NCBI GenBank assembly: GCA_001599755.1
Contig: BCHX01000001.1
Coordinates: 3,162,001 to 3,226,000 of the forward strand
Direction of reading: 5' to 3'
DNA length: 64,000 nucleotides
Origin: Gliomastix tumulicola
Taxonomy: Eukaryota > Ascomycota > Sordariomycetes > Hypocreales > Bionectriaceae
Part shown: in pieces, positions 20,813-30,753 of the stretch
Layout of the letters: every line of letters starts with the position of its first letter
Numbering within the stretch: the stretch's first letter is position 1
Notes under the pieces: model-generated
What the model saw: the letters and a program-made list of their open reading frames with translations, nothing else
Told to the model about the DNA's origin: nothing
Databases searched by the model: none
Made by a program: the position numbers and the translations under genes

Positions 20813-22531
20813 TTAGCTTTCCAACGTAAAATCCCAGTCCTTGAACGCCTCGCGAAAGGACTCGACATTCTGCGTCTCCTCTTCCACGCTCTGCGCGCAG
20901 TCCTGCCAGATGAGCCTGTCCTCCAGGCCCATGAGCTTGGCCAGGACCCGGCGGCCGAACTGCAGGTCAAACCGCGTGTCGGTGGGGAGCGGCATGACGA
21001 GGGACTTGCCCTTAATCTTGTCCTCGCCGTCGTCCGCCCACAGCCAGACGCGGAAGAAGTCGCCGAAGCCGGCCTGCTCCTCGAGCGGGAGGTCCTTTGT
21101 GACGAAGGCGGGCAGCTTCTGGTTCTCGGCCTCGACCTTGAAGCCCGCCTCGGCGAGGCCGTTGCGGATCAGGTCCGCGGGCAACGGGACGAGCTGCCAG
21201 ATGACGTGGACGTTGCGCGCGCGGCTGATCTCCCAGGTGACGACGCCGAGCTTGTGCGAGGACCTGGCGGCGACCATGGCCTGGACGGCGTCGCGGAAGC
21301 GGGTCATCTCCTTGGAGGTCTTGACGGCCTCGCCGGCCGGGTCCGTCGGGTCGCCGAGCGCGGTGATGAGCGGGGTGTGCGGGAGGGGGATGATGATGAG
21401 GTGGCCGGGGAAGTCGAGGCCTTGCTCGGCGAAGGTCGAGGACGTGGGGAGAGGGCCCTTGGCGACGGTGATGTAGGCGTCGTCGCCGATGCAGCAGCAC
21501 ATGTGCGTCGCGAGGTTCGGATTCGACAGGCAGAAGAAGCAGCGGTCCGGGCCGGGCGGCGGGGAGGCCCGTCTCTTCTTGCGCCGCCTGTTGTACCCGT
21601 CGTCGCGCTGGCCCTGGCTCCCGAACCGGCTGTACTGGTCGTCGTCTGCGCTGCGCTTCTTCGGTTTCGGTGTGAAGGGCGAGGGCGTAGTGCCGGGCGG
21701 GAGGAGGGTGTCGGGGCTGCTGAGAGTGAAGGCGTACATGGCCTTGGCCTTTGCGCCGTTGCCAAACGGCGCTAGGGAGATGAATCGCGAGACGGACATG
21801 GGGTCGGTTTCCTTCTCAGAGGGATGCACGAATGGCTCCCGCTCGTAGAAGAACGCACCGGGTGATGCTGAGAGGTGGTATCGCGGCCGCAGCGCAGCAC
21901 ACAGCTCGCCAATCGCGGCTGAACTCTTGACCGCCGCCTGCTGCGCGGGCTCGAGGGCGACCTTGGAGCCAGCCCAGATATCCTTCGGCCACGTCGCCGT
22001 CAAGACTATGTCGGCGCTGTTATTGCCTTTCAGTGTCTTGGCATCGAGCTCGGTGTGGAACGGGAGGTGCTGGTCCTGCGACAGTGCGCCGCCGCCGCCG
22101 CCGTTGGGATCGGGTAGGCCGCCCAAGGCGACAATGCGAATGCCTTCCGACGTCTTGGTCACGCTGCGCTTGCCGAGGTAATGGAGGTTCGGGCAGATGT
22201 CCCCGTCGGCCTCGACCTTGCTGGCGATGCGCGGCGGCAGCGGCTGGGTGCCGACGGTGAAGTAGGTCGGCAGGGGCACTTCGAGGGAGCCGTTGAGCAG
22301 CGCGTCGATTGTCGCATCGTCGGTCGTGGGCGTGAAGACGTCGCCCGTCAGGAGCGCGAGGGCGAAGCTGTTCTTTGAATGGAGCGTCTTGAGCTTCTTG
22401 AAGGCGGGCTCGAGGTCACCATTGAGGCTGCCGAGTACGATTCTGGGAGAAGTTCGGTTAGTATAGAAATAGAAATGATAATATGATGGATTGGCGAGTG
22501 TGGAAGCAACATACATCTTCGGCGCAGCCAT
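20813..22531 (-). CDS. DRN1: CWF19-like protein, Drn1 (debranching-associated)
   Basis: Drn1/CWF19L1 proteins act with the lariat debranching enzyme in intron turnover and associate with the late spliceosome. The first exon is only 17 nt (22531-22515, MAAPK plus two bases). A 72-nt intron (22514-22443, branch ACTAAC, acceptor CCCAG) is followed by one long exon (22442-20813). Splicing creates MAAPKIIVLGSLNGDL, the typical start of the N-terminal metallophosphoesterase-like domain. The product is 548 residues. Later come a basic patch (YNRRRKKRR) and CwfJ domain 1, with CFFCLSNPNLATHMCCCIGD and FPGHLIIIPLPHTP (HIT-like fold). The C-terminal CwfJ domain 2 ends DWDFTLES. The intron has no stop and a length divisible by three, so the gene can look unspliced. 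It is divergent from UTP20, with 257 bp between starts. Confidence 0.92.
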   Translation of the reverse strand: MAAPKMYVASTLANPSYYHFYFYTNRTSPRIVLGSLNGDLEPAFKKLKTLHSKNSFALALLTGDVFTPTTDDATIDALLNGSLEVPLPTYFTVGTQPLPPRIASKVEADGDICPNLHYLGKRSVTKTSEGIRIVALGGLPDPNGGGGGALSQDQHLPFHTELDAKTLKGNNSADIVLTATWPKDIWAGSKVALEPAQQAAVKSSAAIGELCAALRPRYHLSASPGAFFYEREPFVHPSEKETDPMSVSRFISLAPFGNGAKAKAMYAFTLSSPDTLLPPGTTPSPFTPKPKKRSADDDQYSRFGSQGQRDDGYNRRRKKRRASPPPGPDRCFFCLSNPNLATHMCCCIGDDAYITVAKGPLPTSSTFAEQGLDFPGHLIIIPLPHTPLITALGDPTDPAGEAVKTSKEMTRFRDAVQAMVAARSSHKLGVVTWEISRARNVHVIWQLVPLPADLIRNGLAEAGFKVEAENQKLPAFVTKDLPLEEQAGFGDFFRVWLWADDGEDKIKGKSLVMPLPTDTRFDLQFGRRVLAKLMGLEDRLIWQDCAQSVEEETQNVESFREAFKDWDFTLES

Positions 22532-22788
22532 GGCGACTGTTGTGCTTGAATGCGATGAAGCAGCGCAGGTTGAACTTCCAAGTGCGAAGTTGGAGATGAA
22601 TTGGAGAGCACTTGAAAGGCCGGGGCCGGTAAAGCGGGTCGGGATGGCATTTTCTGCCCCACTATCACCGATAAGGGTCTTATCGGTGTGGGCGGGAAAA
22701 AAAAAGTCGGGAAGTCCTCCACTGCGAACTGGGAATTCAAGGTTGTTGAACTTGTCCAAGTCTTTCACAGCGACAGCTTCCAGCCAAG
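22532..22788. promoter_or_regulatory. compact bidirectional promoter, DRN1 / UTP20
   Basis: 257 bp between two start codons. It contains a perfect inverted repeat (22666-22688) and an A9 run (22697-22705). Both genes must be driven from here. Confidence 0.75.
22666..22688. promoter_or_regulatory. perfect 10-bp inverted repeat CACCGATAAG / CTTATCGGTG, 3-nt spacer
   Basis: The two arms are exact reverse complements around GGT. The element lies 101-123 bp before the UTP20 start and 135-157 bp before the DRN1 start. It embeds GGGTCTTATCG, which is also present upstream of POL5. Being symmetric, it could serve both genes, for example as a site for a dimeric factor; that role is inferred. Confidence 0.7.
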
Positions 22789-25700
22789 ATGCCGTCCAAA
22801 AATTCGGGACGCATCGTCAAGGCGAGGCATAAGGGATCGACTCCCCACCAAAGGAACCACCGATGGGAGTCCTTCACGACCAAAATCTCCAAGTTCAACG
22901 CCCTCCAGCCTCTTCGCAAAGTCCGCCGCCACGACCTCGAATCGGAGGACCTGTCCACGGTGACGTCCTACTTCCAGACCGGCCTGCGCAAATGGGGGGA
23001 GCTCAATGCGTCCAAGGGCTTCACAGACTTCAAGCGCCAGGTGTTTCCGCTCTGCGAGACCCTGGCGCAGATCCTCCACTTCGAGGACCGGATCATGGGC
23101 TTGTTCGCCCAGTACATAACATTGCAGGACAAGGATGCTCTGGAACCGCTGCTCGACCTCCTGACGGCATTCGCACATGACCTGGGTGCCCGATTCGAGA
23201 AATACTATGGCCAGAGTCTGTCCCTCCTCGTGGATTTGGCGGGGCGGCCGCAGCCGGTCGAGGTTATCGAATGGACGTTTAGTGCTCTGGCCTTCATGTT
23301 CAAATATCTGTCGAAGCTGCTCGTGCCCAACCTGCGGCCGACTTTCGATGTGATAGCTCCTCTTATGGGCAAGACGCGGCATCCCCCACACATTGCTCGC
23401 TTTGCTGCCGAGGCCCTCAGCTTTCTGGTCAAGAAGGCCGGCGCGCCGTCACATCGCGAGACTGCGCTTCCCCTCTTCATCCAGCACGTCAAGGAGGATC
23501 TTCTGCGCATGAGTGAGGACCGACAGCTCTCTCTCTACAAAGATGGTGTCATGACTCTGTTTGCCGAGGCCATCAAAGCCACTGATCATGCCATTCATTC
23601 TGTGGGGCCAGAGATCTTTACAGCTCTCATGGATGCAATGTCTGAGGGGATCACAGGGAAGGATGAAGAATTCTCTGCTTCTCAGAAAGCTATTTGGACC
23701 GACGTTGTCTGCGGAGTTCTGACAAGCATCATCCACCATGCAACTCCAGACACATTCGGCGTCATGGAAGAAACGGTCTTGAGCCAGGCCACCTCAATGG
23801 CAGAGGAGGTCGCCGACAAAGATTCCTGGTGGCAGCTGCAACCGTACGTGCGACTTCTCGGCGTCCTGGCTGGCGTCAGGAAAGGTTCTCGAGTGAATGA
23901 ATGGCCGGGTCTCCTCCACGGCCTCATCTCATTGGTCGAGCGTATTGCTCAGGGGCGAGAGGAGATGCCAGATGTCGATGGCGAGTCGATTTGGAATCAC
24001 GTCATCTTTCCCATTGGGACCATCTGGTATCATTCTCCCATGGACGCCCTGACTCCAAAGGCGTTACACCTAAATCAGGCCCTGGTCAAGGGGCCGTTAG
24101 CAAAGTGGTTCGTGCCGTTCTGCTTTGCGGCATCCCAGCTCGAGGCGACTCGATTCAAGAATCTCCTTCGGCCAGACTTTGAAAGGTTTATTGCGAAGCA
24201 CTGGTCAGACGATGCAAGTCAGGATCTGCTGTGCATCATGATACCCGAAATGATTGAGTCTCAAGCTTTCCCGTCACAGGGACCCAAAGACGGCTGCAGG
24301 CTGCCCCAAGGCTGGCAGGACCAGATCGTCTTGAGGTTCGAGGATCTGGAGATCTCACCTTTCCCAGAAAGAGGACCCTACAATGTCGATGCTCAGGTCT
24401 GGAAGGACCGCTGCCTGCCAAAGTACTCGGCATTCCTGGATCTTGTTGTCTCGGCCAAGATCCATCCATCCACAAACGCCCGGATTGCCGAGCTACTCCT
24501 CCGCAAGCTCAAACTTGCCCTGCGACCGTCATCATCATTGGCCTCCGACGAGGTTCATTTTCTCGTTAGCCAGGGCTTTAATAGCTACCTGAGACTGACT
24601 GGGGATGGGGTTCCCTTGGACACGGGCCTAAGCCCGCTTCTTCGGGCTGCTGTCCCGCGGTTTGCCCGGTCCATCGGATTTCTGGATGCGTACTTGAAGT
24701 ACGAGACAGATCTGAGATCGATGGATATTATTGAAGATTCTAGCAGCGACAGCTCGGGCCAAGAAGATGACCCGGCGATAGCGTCCCTGATTGAGAATCT
24801 CAGCTCATCATCACCCGAGATTCGGCAGACCTCCTTGAAACTGCTGAAACTGATCGCCGACTTTCAGGGCAAGTCCCTGGAGTGCTGCGAGTTGATGCTA
24901 CAAATCGAGCAGCTACCCCTGACCCTGGAGCACGTCAGAACTATTGGGATGCTGCTCCGTAACCTGGCCCAGCACTACCAATCCTTGGGCGATGAGACCT
25001 GCCTGCAGCAGGGACTACCCCAGTTTGCTTTCGGCATGCTTACTGTCAAGCTCTCCCCCGTTTGGGATGAAGCTACGGAAGCCCTGAAGCAGATGGCACA
25101 AACGAAAGTCGGCGAAGAGGTGATCAGCGGCATTGTCTTTCGCTGGTTGGAAGTTTCTTCCCCGCGCTGGAGCCCTTCGTCACCTGATAGTACGGATACC
25201 CGTCAGGTCGTTACAGACTTTGACTGCACTTGGCTCCGCCGACTCGAGGATACGGCCAAAAAGCAGTATCAGATGATAGGAGATCCTCACGAGGTTATGG
25301 GGCGCAACTTCGTCCAACGAAGACGGACGGCCGATCCTTTTAGCCCGAAGGCTCGATCATTGGCTTTAAGAGTGCTCAATGCCATTCCTGCCATGGCTGA
25401 GAAGAGGTCCCGTGTTCTGGTGCCTCAGTTTCTCCCTTGGAGTTTGTACGAGGATACCGAGCCTGGAGACGAAGACGCTGAGAAGCAGGACACCTACTGG
25501 AGTTTGACTGACCGAAAAGCGCTCCTCAGCGTCTTCTCCCAGTTTGTCAACCCCAAAGTCCTGTATTCACACGAGAAGGTGTATGAAGCCCACCTACAGC
25601 TGCTCGAGAATGGTGACATCGAGATCCAGAAGCTTGCCCTCAAGTCCATCCTCTCCTGGAAACAGGCTGGAGTGAGGCCCTACCAAGAGAATCTCGAGTT

Positions 25701-28700
25701 TCTGCTGGATGACGCGCGGTTCAGAAACGAACTCACCGTCTTCCTTCAGGGCGAGGACGTCATCAAACCGGAGCATCGCGGCGAGCTGATGCCGGTTCTC
25801 CTTAGGCTTCTCTACGGTCGGACGATCTCCAAGAAAGGATCTGCAAGCGGCAAGAATGGCCTCCAAGCAACACGTCTTGCGGTTCTCAGAAATCTTTCGG
25901 TCGAAGATCTGGGCAGTTTCCTAGAGATCTCATTAGGGAAGCTCAGGAATGTCCGTGTGATTGGCACGGCTACCTCGCGAGATAAGCTATTTGAGGAAGC
26001 CATTGATCATCCTCGACGACAGCTTGGTTTCCTCAACATGAGCATATCTCTTATTTCGGAGCTCGGCAACAATGTGGCTGCCTACACGGAGACTCTGGTT
26101 CATGCCGTCTTGTATTGCCTGGTTTTTGCTTGCAGGCGACTTGGAGCTAAAGTTTCTGATGTAGAAACAGAGGACGACTCGGACAAAGATGAGGAGCCAA
26201 CAGCGCTCTCCCTGTTTAGAGTCATCAGAACCACAGGCCTGAAATGCTTGAACCTCCTCTTCCAGCATTCCCAGGACTTCCAATGGTCTCCATACCATGG
26301 TTTATTGGTTGAGGAAGTCGTTGTCCCTCGACTGGAGAAGCTCCCTACGGAGTCAACCGAAGGGATTTCTAGCCTGATGCAGCTATTCTCAACCTGGTCG
26401 GTGCTGCCCCGGTCTGCCCTCCTACTTGGACCTTTCGAAGATGTCCTCCCAGATGGCATCCTGCCTAAGATCGTCGAATGTCTGGCTGTCGAAAAGGCAA
26501 AACCCGAGGTCAAGACGTTTGTGCTCAGCATGATCCGGAATCTGGTGAACCTGGCACTGGCACCAGCCCAAGAGTCTGAGTTTAACGAGCTCATCAAGGC
26601 GGAGCTTTTGGATTTCAATGTAGATCGGATTCTGGGAGCCATCACAGGAATCCTCGAGACGACCTCGACAAGTGGGGATCTCTTAGATGCTTGCATTGAA
26701 ACGATGCTCTCCCTGGCTCAAGTCGCCAAGGACCCTGGCACAGTTGCTTCTGTGCTTCAGATAAGCATCTATCTACTGAAGCAGCCCCCTCGACGTGTGA
26801 ACCCCAAATCGAAGAGCCGGGTCCTCCTGGTTGTTGAAGGGTTCCTCAAGTCCATCAGTGCTGCAGACAACGAGGAGCTGTTCAACGAAATCTTCGAGAC
26901 TCTGGCGTCCTTGTTTAGCTACTTCAAGGACCGGGAAGGCAGACTTGCCCTGTGTCGCGCCTTGGATGCAATCTCAACTCAGGATTCTTCCAAGACGGTG
27001 ATAGCACAGCTTTGTGCCGACCTGAACTCTTTCAAGGAAGGACGCATCGACGAGCCCGACTATGATCGGAGACTCTCTGCATACACCAAGGTCACAGGCT
27101 GGACCGACACGCCCCTGACCGCCCAGCTGTGGTTGCCACTCCTTCACAACTTTATCTTCTTTATCCGGGTCGACGAAGAGTTCGGAGTGCTGTCCACAAA
27201 CTCGGCTGACGGTCTGCGAAAGCTGATTCAAGACACAGTAGACTGTTCATCGGAAACCACCAAGGCAGAGTTGGAGGGGCTCATGGCGAGCGTGCTCATG
27301 CCTGCCATCTATTCTGGAGCCCGAGAGCCGTCCGACATGGTTCGCCGCGAGTATCTCCGTGTCCTCGGATTCATCTTGATGAAGATGCCATCCTGGGAAC
27401 CGATCAAAGATTTGAGTGGACTGCAAGAAGAGGTCCAGGAGGAGCTAGGCGAACCAGCATTCTTCTTCAATATCCTCAGCCCAGCTACTGCTCGGCAGAT
27501 GGAGGCCCTCCAAATGCTCGAGTCAGCCAATCTCAGCTCGGAAATGGGGAGCCAAAATCTCGCCCAGTTCTTCATTCCCTTGCTCGAGCATTTCATCTTC
27601 GGTCGTGCTGACGGGAGTGATGATCGCGGTCTCGGTGCTCAGGCTACCAGTGTAATTGGATCCCTGGCTCTCTCGCTCAATTGGAAACACTACAAGACGA
27701 CTTTGCAGAGGTACATTAGCTATGTTGGCTCAAGGCCGGAGCAGCAGAAGCGGACCATTCGTCTGCTGGGCAAGTTCACAGACTCTCTTGTGGTGGTGGC
27801 CGGTGAATCAATCGCATCCTCAGGAGACACCGACGTAGACATGGACGTGCAGACCGATGCCGAAGCGCCCTCACATTCGCAGAGGCGGCTTGCATTGACT
27901 TTACCAAAGACGGAGCAACGCTCAAGCGACATTACCGATGCGTTCCTTCCTACTCTGGTCAAGCACCTGCACGAAAAGGACGAGTCTGAGGTCAGCTACC
28001 GTGTTCCTGTTGGTATCACCATCGTCAAGCTTCTCAAGCTGCTCCCACGGGACCAGATGAGCCAGAGGCTTGCGGGCGTACTGACTGACATCTGCCACAT
28101 TCTCCGAAGCAAGGCTGAGGAGGCGAGAGATATGGCCCGAGAGACGCTTGTGGAGATTGCCATGATTCTCGGACCTACGTACTTCGGATTTTTACTGAAG
28201 GAGCTTCGAGGTGCTCTGACGAGAGGCTACCAGCTACATGTGCTGTCCTATACGGTGCATTCCATGCTCGTCGCCGTCATTCCCAAGTTCGTACCGGGAG
28301 ACTTGGACTACTGCCTTCCCGTGATCGTTACGGTTATCATGGATGACATCTTTGGTGTCACTGGCCAAGAAAAGGACGCCGACGGCTACACAACCCAGAT
28401 GAAGGAGATCAAGAGCAGCAAGAGCCAGGATTCCATGGAGCTCATTGCCAAGAACGCAACCATCAAACACCTTATTGAGCTTGTGAAGCCGCTTCAAGCC
28501 CTGCTGATGCAGAAGGTCGATCTGAAGATCATCCGCAAGATCGACGCGCTCATGGGTCGTGTGAGCTCAGGGCTGATCCAGAACCCAGCATCCGAGAACA
28601 GAGACACGCTGGTATTCTGCTACGAAGTTGTCCAACAGGTTTACCGCTCGCGTGAGCCTGAGCATGAGGAGAAGCTGGACCCTAGAGTGAAGAGGTATCT

Positions 28701-30753
28701 CGTCCAGAAGGGGGCGAGGAAGGCTGGAGAACGTGGCAGGACCACCAAGAACACGTACAAGCTGATGCGCTTCGCCGTCGATATCCTGAGGGCCATGTTC
28801 AAGAAGCACGACAGTCTGCGGACACCCGAGAACGTTCTTGGCTTTCTGCCCATCCTTGGTGATGCCATCCTCAGTGGAGAGGACGAGGTCAAGATTTCTA
28901 CCTTCCGACTGCTCGCTGTTCTCGTCAAGGTGCCCCTCGAGGAGAAGAGCGGCAACGACATCTACAAGGTCGCCGTGAAGGAAGCAACAAAGTCAGTATC
29001 CCAGTCGGTATCAACAACGACGGATATCTCCCAGGCGGCACTCAAGATGCTGGCTGTTGTTCTGCGAGACCGGAAGGATGTGGTGGTCAAGGACGCAGCA
29101 GTCGACATGCTTCTTGGGAAGGTCAAGGATGATCTCACAGAGCCCCAGTATCGACATGTCACTTTCAACTTCGTTCGATCGGTCCTCGAACGTGGCGTAG
29201 AAACCGCCACCGTCTACGACACGATGGACTACATTGGCACAATCATGATCACCAACGACGACAAAGACACTCGAGATCTGGCTAGGAGCGCGTTCTTCCA
29301 GTTCATCCGGGAGTACCCCCAGAAGAAGGCCCGCTGGGCAAAGCAGCTCAACTTCATCGTGGCCAACCTCAAGTACGACCGAGAAGGTGGTAGGCTGTCG
29401 GTGATGGAGGTCATTCATCTTCTGCTGCTCCGATCGTCCATCGATTTCGTCCAGGAGATCGCAGCGACATGCTTCCTTCCTCTGTTCTTTGTGCTGGCGA
29501 ACGATGACAGCCAGAAGTGCTGCGCTGCTGCCCTCGAGCTGATCAAGGAGATCTTCCGCAAGTCAGACAAGGAACGGACCAGCTCTTTCCTCAATCTACT
29601 CCGCGGTTGGCTTGATAAGGATGAGTCGGTCCTCCGTCTCGCCTTTCTGGTTTGGGCAGGCTACTTTGAGTCATCGGAGAACGCAGAGAAGAACAAGAAG
29701 GATCTCAAGCTTGTGCTCGCGAAGACGCGCGAGATTCTGGGTGCTGACGATGTTCGCGCTCTCGATGGAGATCTGGTCGACGCAACTCTGGGGATCGTGA
29801 GGGCGTTGCTCGCTGTTTTCCCCGAGACAATCCTAAGCTCGTCCAACGAACGTCTATGGATAGACGTAGGGCGGTGTCTGAACCATGAGGCTCATGCCGT
29901 CAAGTTGAATGCCATTCGTCTCACCAGCCAATACCTGTCCACGTTCGCCCAGAATGCTGGTTCTGTGTCGGCTGATGAGGCAGTCAAGGGTCCTCACGGC
30001 CTTGAGCTGGATCCCGAGAGGGTCCAGCACCTGGTGCGCCTCGCACTGAATGTTCTGAGTGGAAAGGATGTCGAGGAGTCTCTTGCCTCGGAGGCTGGCC
30101 AGATCCTGATCTTCCTTGGCCCTCGCCTCTCCGCTCCTGTGGCAACCGACGAGGAGGTCACCGTCGACCTCGACGCAGCTGAGGAGGAAGAAGGCGAAGA
30201 TCCCGAAGATCCTGACCAACAAGAGGTTGCCGACCAGTCCCGGGTCAAAGACCTCCGCTACCTCTTCAGCAGACTCTCGCACATCCTCAGAAAGGAGACC
30301 GCGCCCAAAGCTGCAGCCATGAACGCCAAGGTCACAGCCATGGAGGTCCTCGAGACCATCTGCCGCCGCGCCTCCGCCGACCGCCTGCAGGCGTCCCTCC
30401 AGACCGTCCTCCTGCCCCTCCACCACATTACCGACCCCCACATTCCTGTGCCGACGTCGATGGACGAGCTCTTCAAGACGAAGCACGAGCACCTGCGGAG
30501 CAGGGCCCAGATCCTCATGGACGGCCTGCAGAAGAAGTTTGGCGTCGCCGAGTACAGCAAGCAGCTGATGGCCATCCGCGAGGAGATCAAGGCCAGGCGG
30601 CTGAAGAGGTCTAGCAAGCGCAAGATCGAAGCTATTGCGCAGCCCGAGAAGTACGGCCGGGACAAGAGGAAGAAGTTTGAGAAGAACAAGGAGAGGAGGA
30701 AGAACCGGGCGTCGGAGCAGAAGGTTATGAGGCAGGGGTTCAAGAATTGGTAA
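22789..30753 (+). CDS. UTP20: U3 snoRNP / SSU processome component Utp20
   Basis: Utp20 (human UTP20/DRIM) is a giant HEAT/ARM-repeat scaffold of the small-subunit processome, needed for 18S rRNA maturation in the nucleolus. This frame encodes 2654 residues without an intron, near the usual family length of about 2500-2800. The N-terminus (MPSKNSGRIVKARHKG) is basic, and NHRWESFTTKISKFNAL is typical of the family start. DRIM-type repeats follow: YFQTGLRKWGELNASKGFTDFKR, then FVRRRRTADPF-like and YGRTISKKG blocks. Near the C-terminus lies a Glu-rich stretch (EEEEGEDPEDPDQQE). The tail is strongly basic (KARRLKRSSKRKIEA, KYGRDKRKKFEKNKERRKNR), as expected for rRNA contact. It is divergent from DRN1. 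The T-shaped cluster of acidic repeats around 26160 is within the frame and not a break. Confidence 0.95.
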   Translation: MPSKNSGRIVKARHKGSTPHQRNHRWESFTTKISKFNALQPLRKVRRHDLESEDLSTVTSYFQTGLRKWGELNASKGFTDFKRQVFPLCETLAQILHFEDRIMGLFAQYITLQDKDALEPLLDLLTAFAHDLGARFEKYYGQSLSLLVDLAGRPQPVEVIEWTFSALAFMFKYLSKLLVPNLRPTFDVIAPLMGKTRHPPHIARFAAEALSFLVKKAGAPSHRETALPLFIQHVKEDLLRMSEDRQLSLYKDGVMTLFAEAIKATDHAIHSVGPEIFTALMDAMSEGITGKDEEFSASQKAIWTDVVCGVLTSIIHHATPDTFGVMEETVLSQATSMAEEVADKDSWWQLQPYVRLLGVLAGVRKGSRVNEWPGLLHGLISLVERIAQGREEMPDVDGESIWNHVIFPIGTIWYHSPMDALTPKALHLNQALVKGPLAKWFVPFCFAASQLEATRFKNLLRPDFERFIAKHWSDDASQDLLCIMIPEMIESQAFPSQGPKDGCRLPQGWQDQIVLRFEDLEISPFPERGPYNVDAQVWKDRCLPKYSAFLDLVVSAKIHPSTNARIAELLLRKLKLALRPSSSLASDEVHFLVSQGFNSYLRLTGDGVPLDTGLSPLLRAAVPRFARSIGFLDAYLKYETDLRSMDIIEDSSSDSSGQEDDPAIASLIENLSSSSPEIRQTSLKLLKLIADFQGKSLECCELMLQIEQLPLTLEHVRTIGMLLRNLAQHYQSLGDETCLQQGLPQFAFGMLTVKLSPVWDEATEALKQMAQTKVGEEVISGIVFRWLEVSSPRWSPSSPDSTDTRQVVTDFDCTWLRRLEDTAKKQYQMIGDPHEVMGRNFVQRRRTADPFSPKARSLALRVLNAIPAMAEKRSRVLVPQFLPWSLYEDTEPGDEDAEKQDTYWSLTDRKALLSVFSQFVNPKVLYSHEKVYEAHLQLLENGDIEIQKLALKSILSWKQAGVRPYQENLEFLLDDARFRNELTVFLQGEDVIKPEHRGELMPVLLRLLYGRTISKKGSASGKNGLQATRLAVLRNLSVEDLGSFLEISLGKLRNVRVIGTATSRDKLFEEAIDHPRRQLGFLNMSISLISELGNNVAAYTETLVHAVLYCLVFACRRLGAKVSDVETEDDSDKDEEPTALSLFRVIRTTGLKCLNLLFQHSQDFQWSPYHGLLVEEVVVPRLEKLPTESTEGISSLMQLFSTWSVLPRSALLLGPFEDVLPDGILPKIVECLAVEKAKPEVKTFVLSMIRNLVNLALAPAQESEFNELIKAELLDFNVDRILGAITGILETTSTSGDLLDACIETMLSLAQVAKDPGTVASVLQISIYLLKQPPRRVNPKSKSRVLLVVEGFLKSISAADNEELFNEIFETLASLFSYFKDREGRLALCRALDAISTQDSSKTVIAQLCADLNSFKEGRIDEPDYDRRLSAYTKVTGWTDTPLTAQLWLPLLHNFIFFIRVDEEFGVLSTNSADGLRKLIQDTVDCSSETTKAELEGLMASVLMPAIYSGAREPSDMVRREYLRVLGFILMKMPSWEPIKDLSGLQEEVQEELGEPAFFFNILSPATARQMEALQMLESANLSSEMGSQNLAQFFIPLLEHFIFGRADGSDDRGLGAQATSVIGSLALSLNWKHYKTTLQRYISYVGSRPEQQKRTIRLLGKFTDSLVVVAGESIASSGDTDVDMDVQTDAEAPSHSQRRLALTLPKTEQRSSDITDAFLPTLVKHLHEKDESEVSYRVPVGITIVKLLKLLPRDQMSQRLAGVLTDICHILRSKAEEARDMARETLVEIAMILGPTYFGFLLKELRGALTRGYQLHVLSYTVHSMLVAVIPKFVPGDLDYCLPVIVTVIMDDIFGVTGQEKDADGYTTQMKEIKSSKSQDSMELIAKNATIKHLIELVKPLQALLMQKVDLKIIRKIDALMGRVSSGLIQNPASENRDTLVFCYEVVQQVYRSREPEHEEKLDPRVKRYLVQKGARKAGERGRTTKNTYKLMRFAVDILRAMFKKHDSLRTPENVLGFLPILGDAILSGEDEVKISTFRLLAVLVKVPLEEKSGNDIYKVAVKEATKSVSQSVSTTTDISQAALKMLAVVLRDRKDVVVKDAAVDMLLGKVKDDLTEPQYRHVTFNFVRSVLERGVETATVYDTMDYIGTIMITNDDKDTRDLARSAFFQFIREYPQKKARWAKQLNFIVANLKYDREGGRLSVMEVIHLLLLRSSIDFVQEIAATCFLPLFFVLANDDSQKCCAAALELIKEIFRKSDKERTSSFLNLLRGWLDKDESVLRLAFLVWAGYFESSENAEKNKKDLKLVLAKTREILGADDVRALDGDLVDATLGIVRALLAVFPETILSSSNERLWIDVGRCLNHEAHAVKLNAIRLTSQYLSTFAQNAGSVSADEAVKGPHGLELDPERVQHLVRLALNVLSGKDVEESLASEAGQILIFLGPRLSAPVATDEEVTVDLDAAEEEEGEDPEDPDQQEVADQSRVKDLRYLFSRLSHILRKETAPKAAAMNAKVTAMEVLETICRRASADRLQASLQTVLLPLHHITDPHIPVPTSMDELFKTKHEHLRSRAQILMDGLQKKFGVAEYSKQLMAIREEIKARRLKRSSKRKIEAIAQPEKYGRDKRKKFEKNKERRKNRASEQKVMRQGFKNW

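Noticed and set aside
22532..22768. N-terminal extension of DRN1 suggested by the unspliced open frame
   Set aside because: It runs through the bidirectional promoter and its inverted repeat. A clear donor, branch site and acceptor give the family-typical start at 22531 instead.
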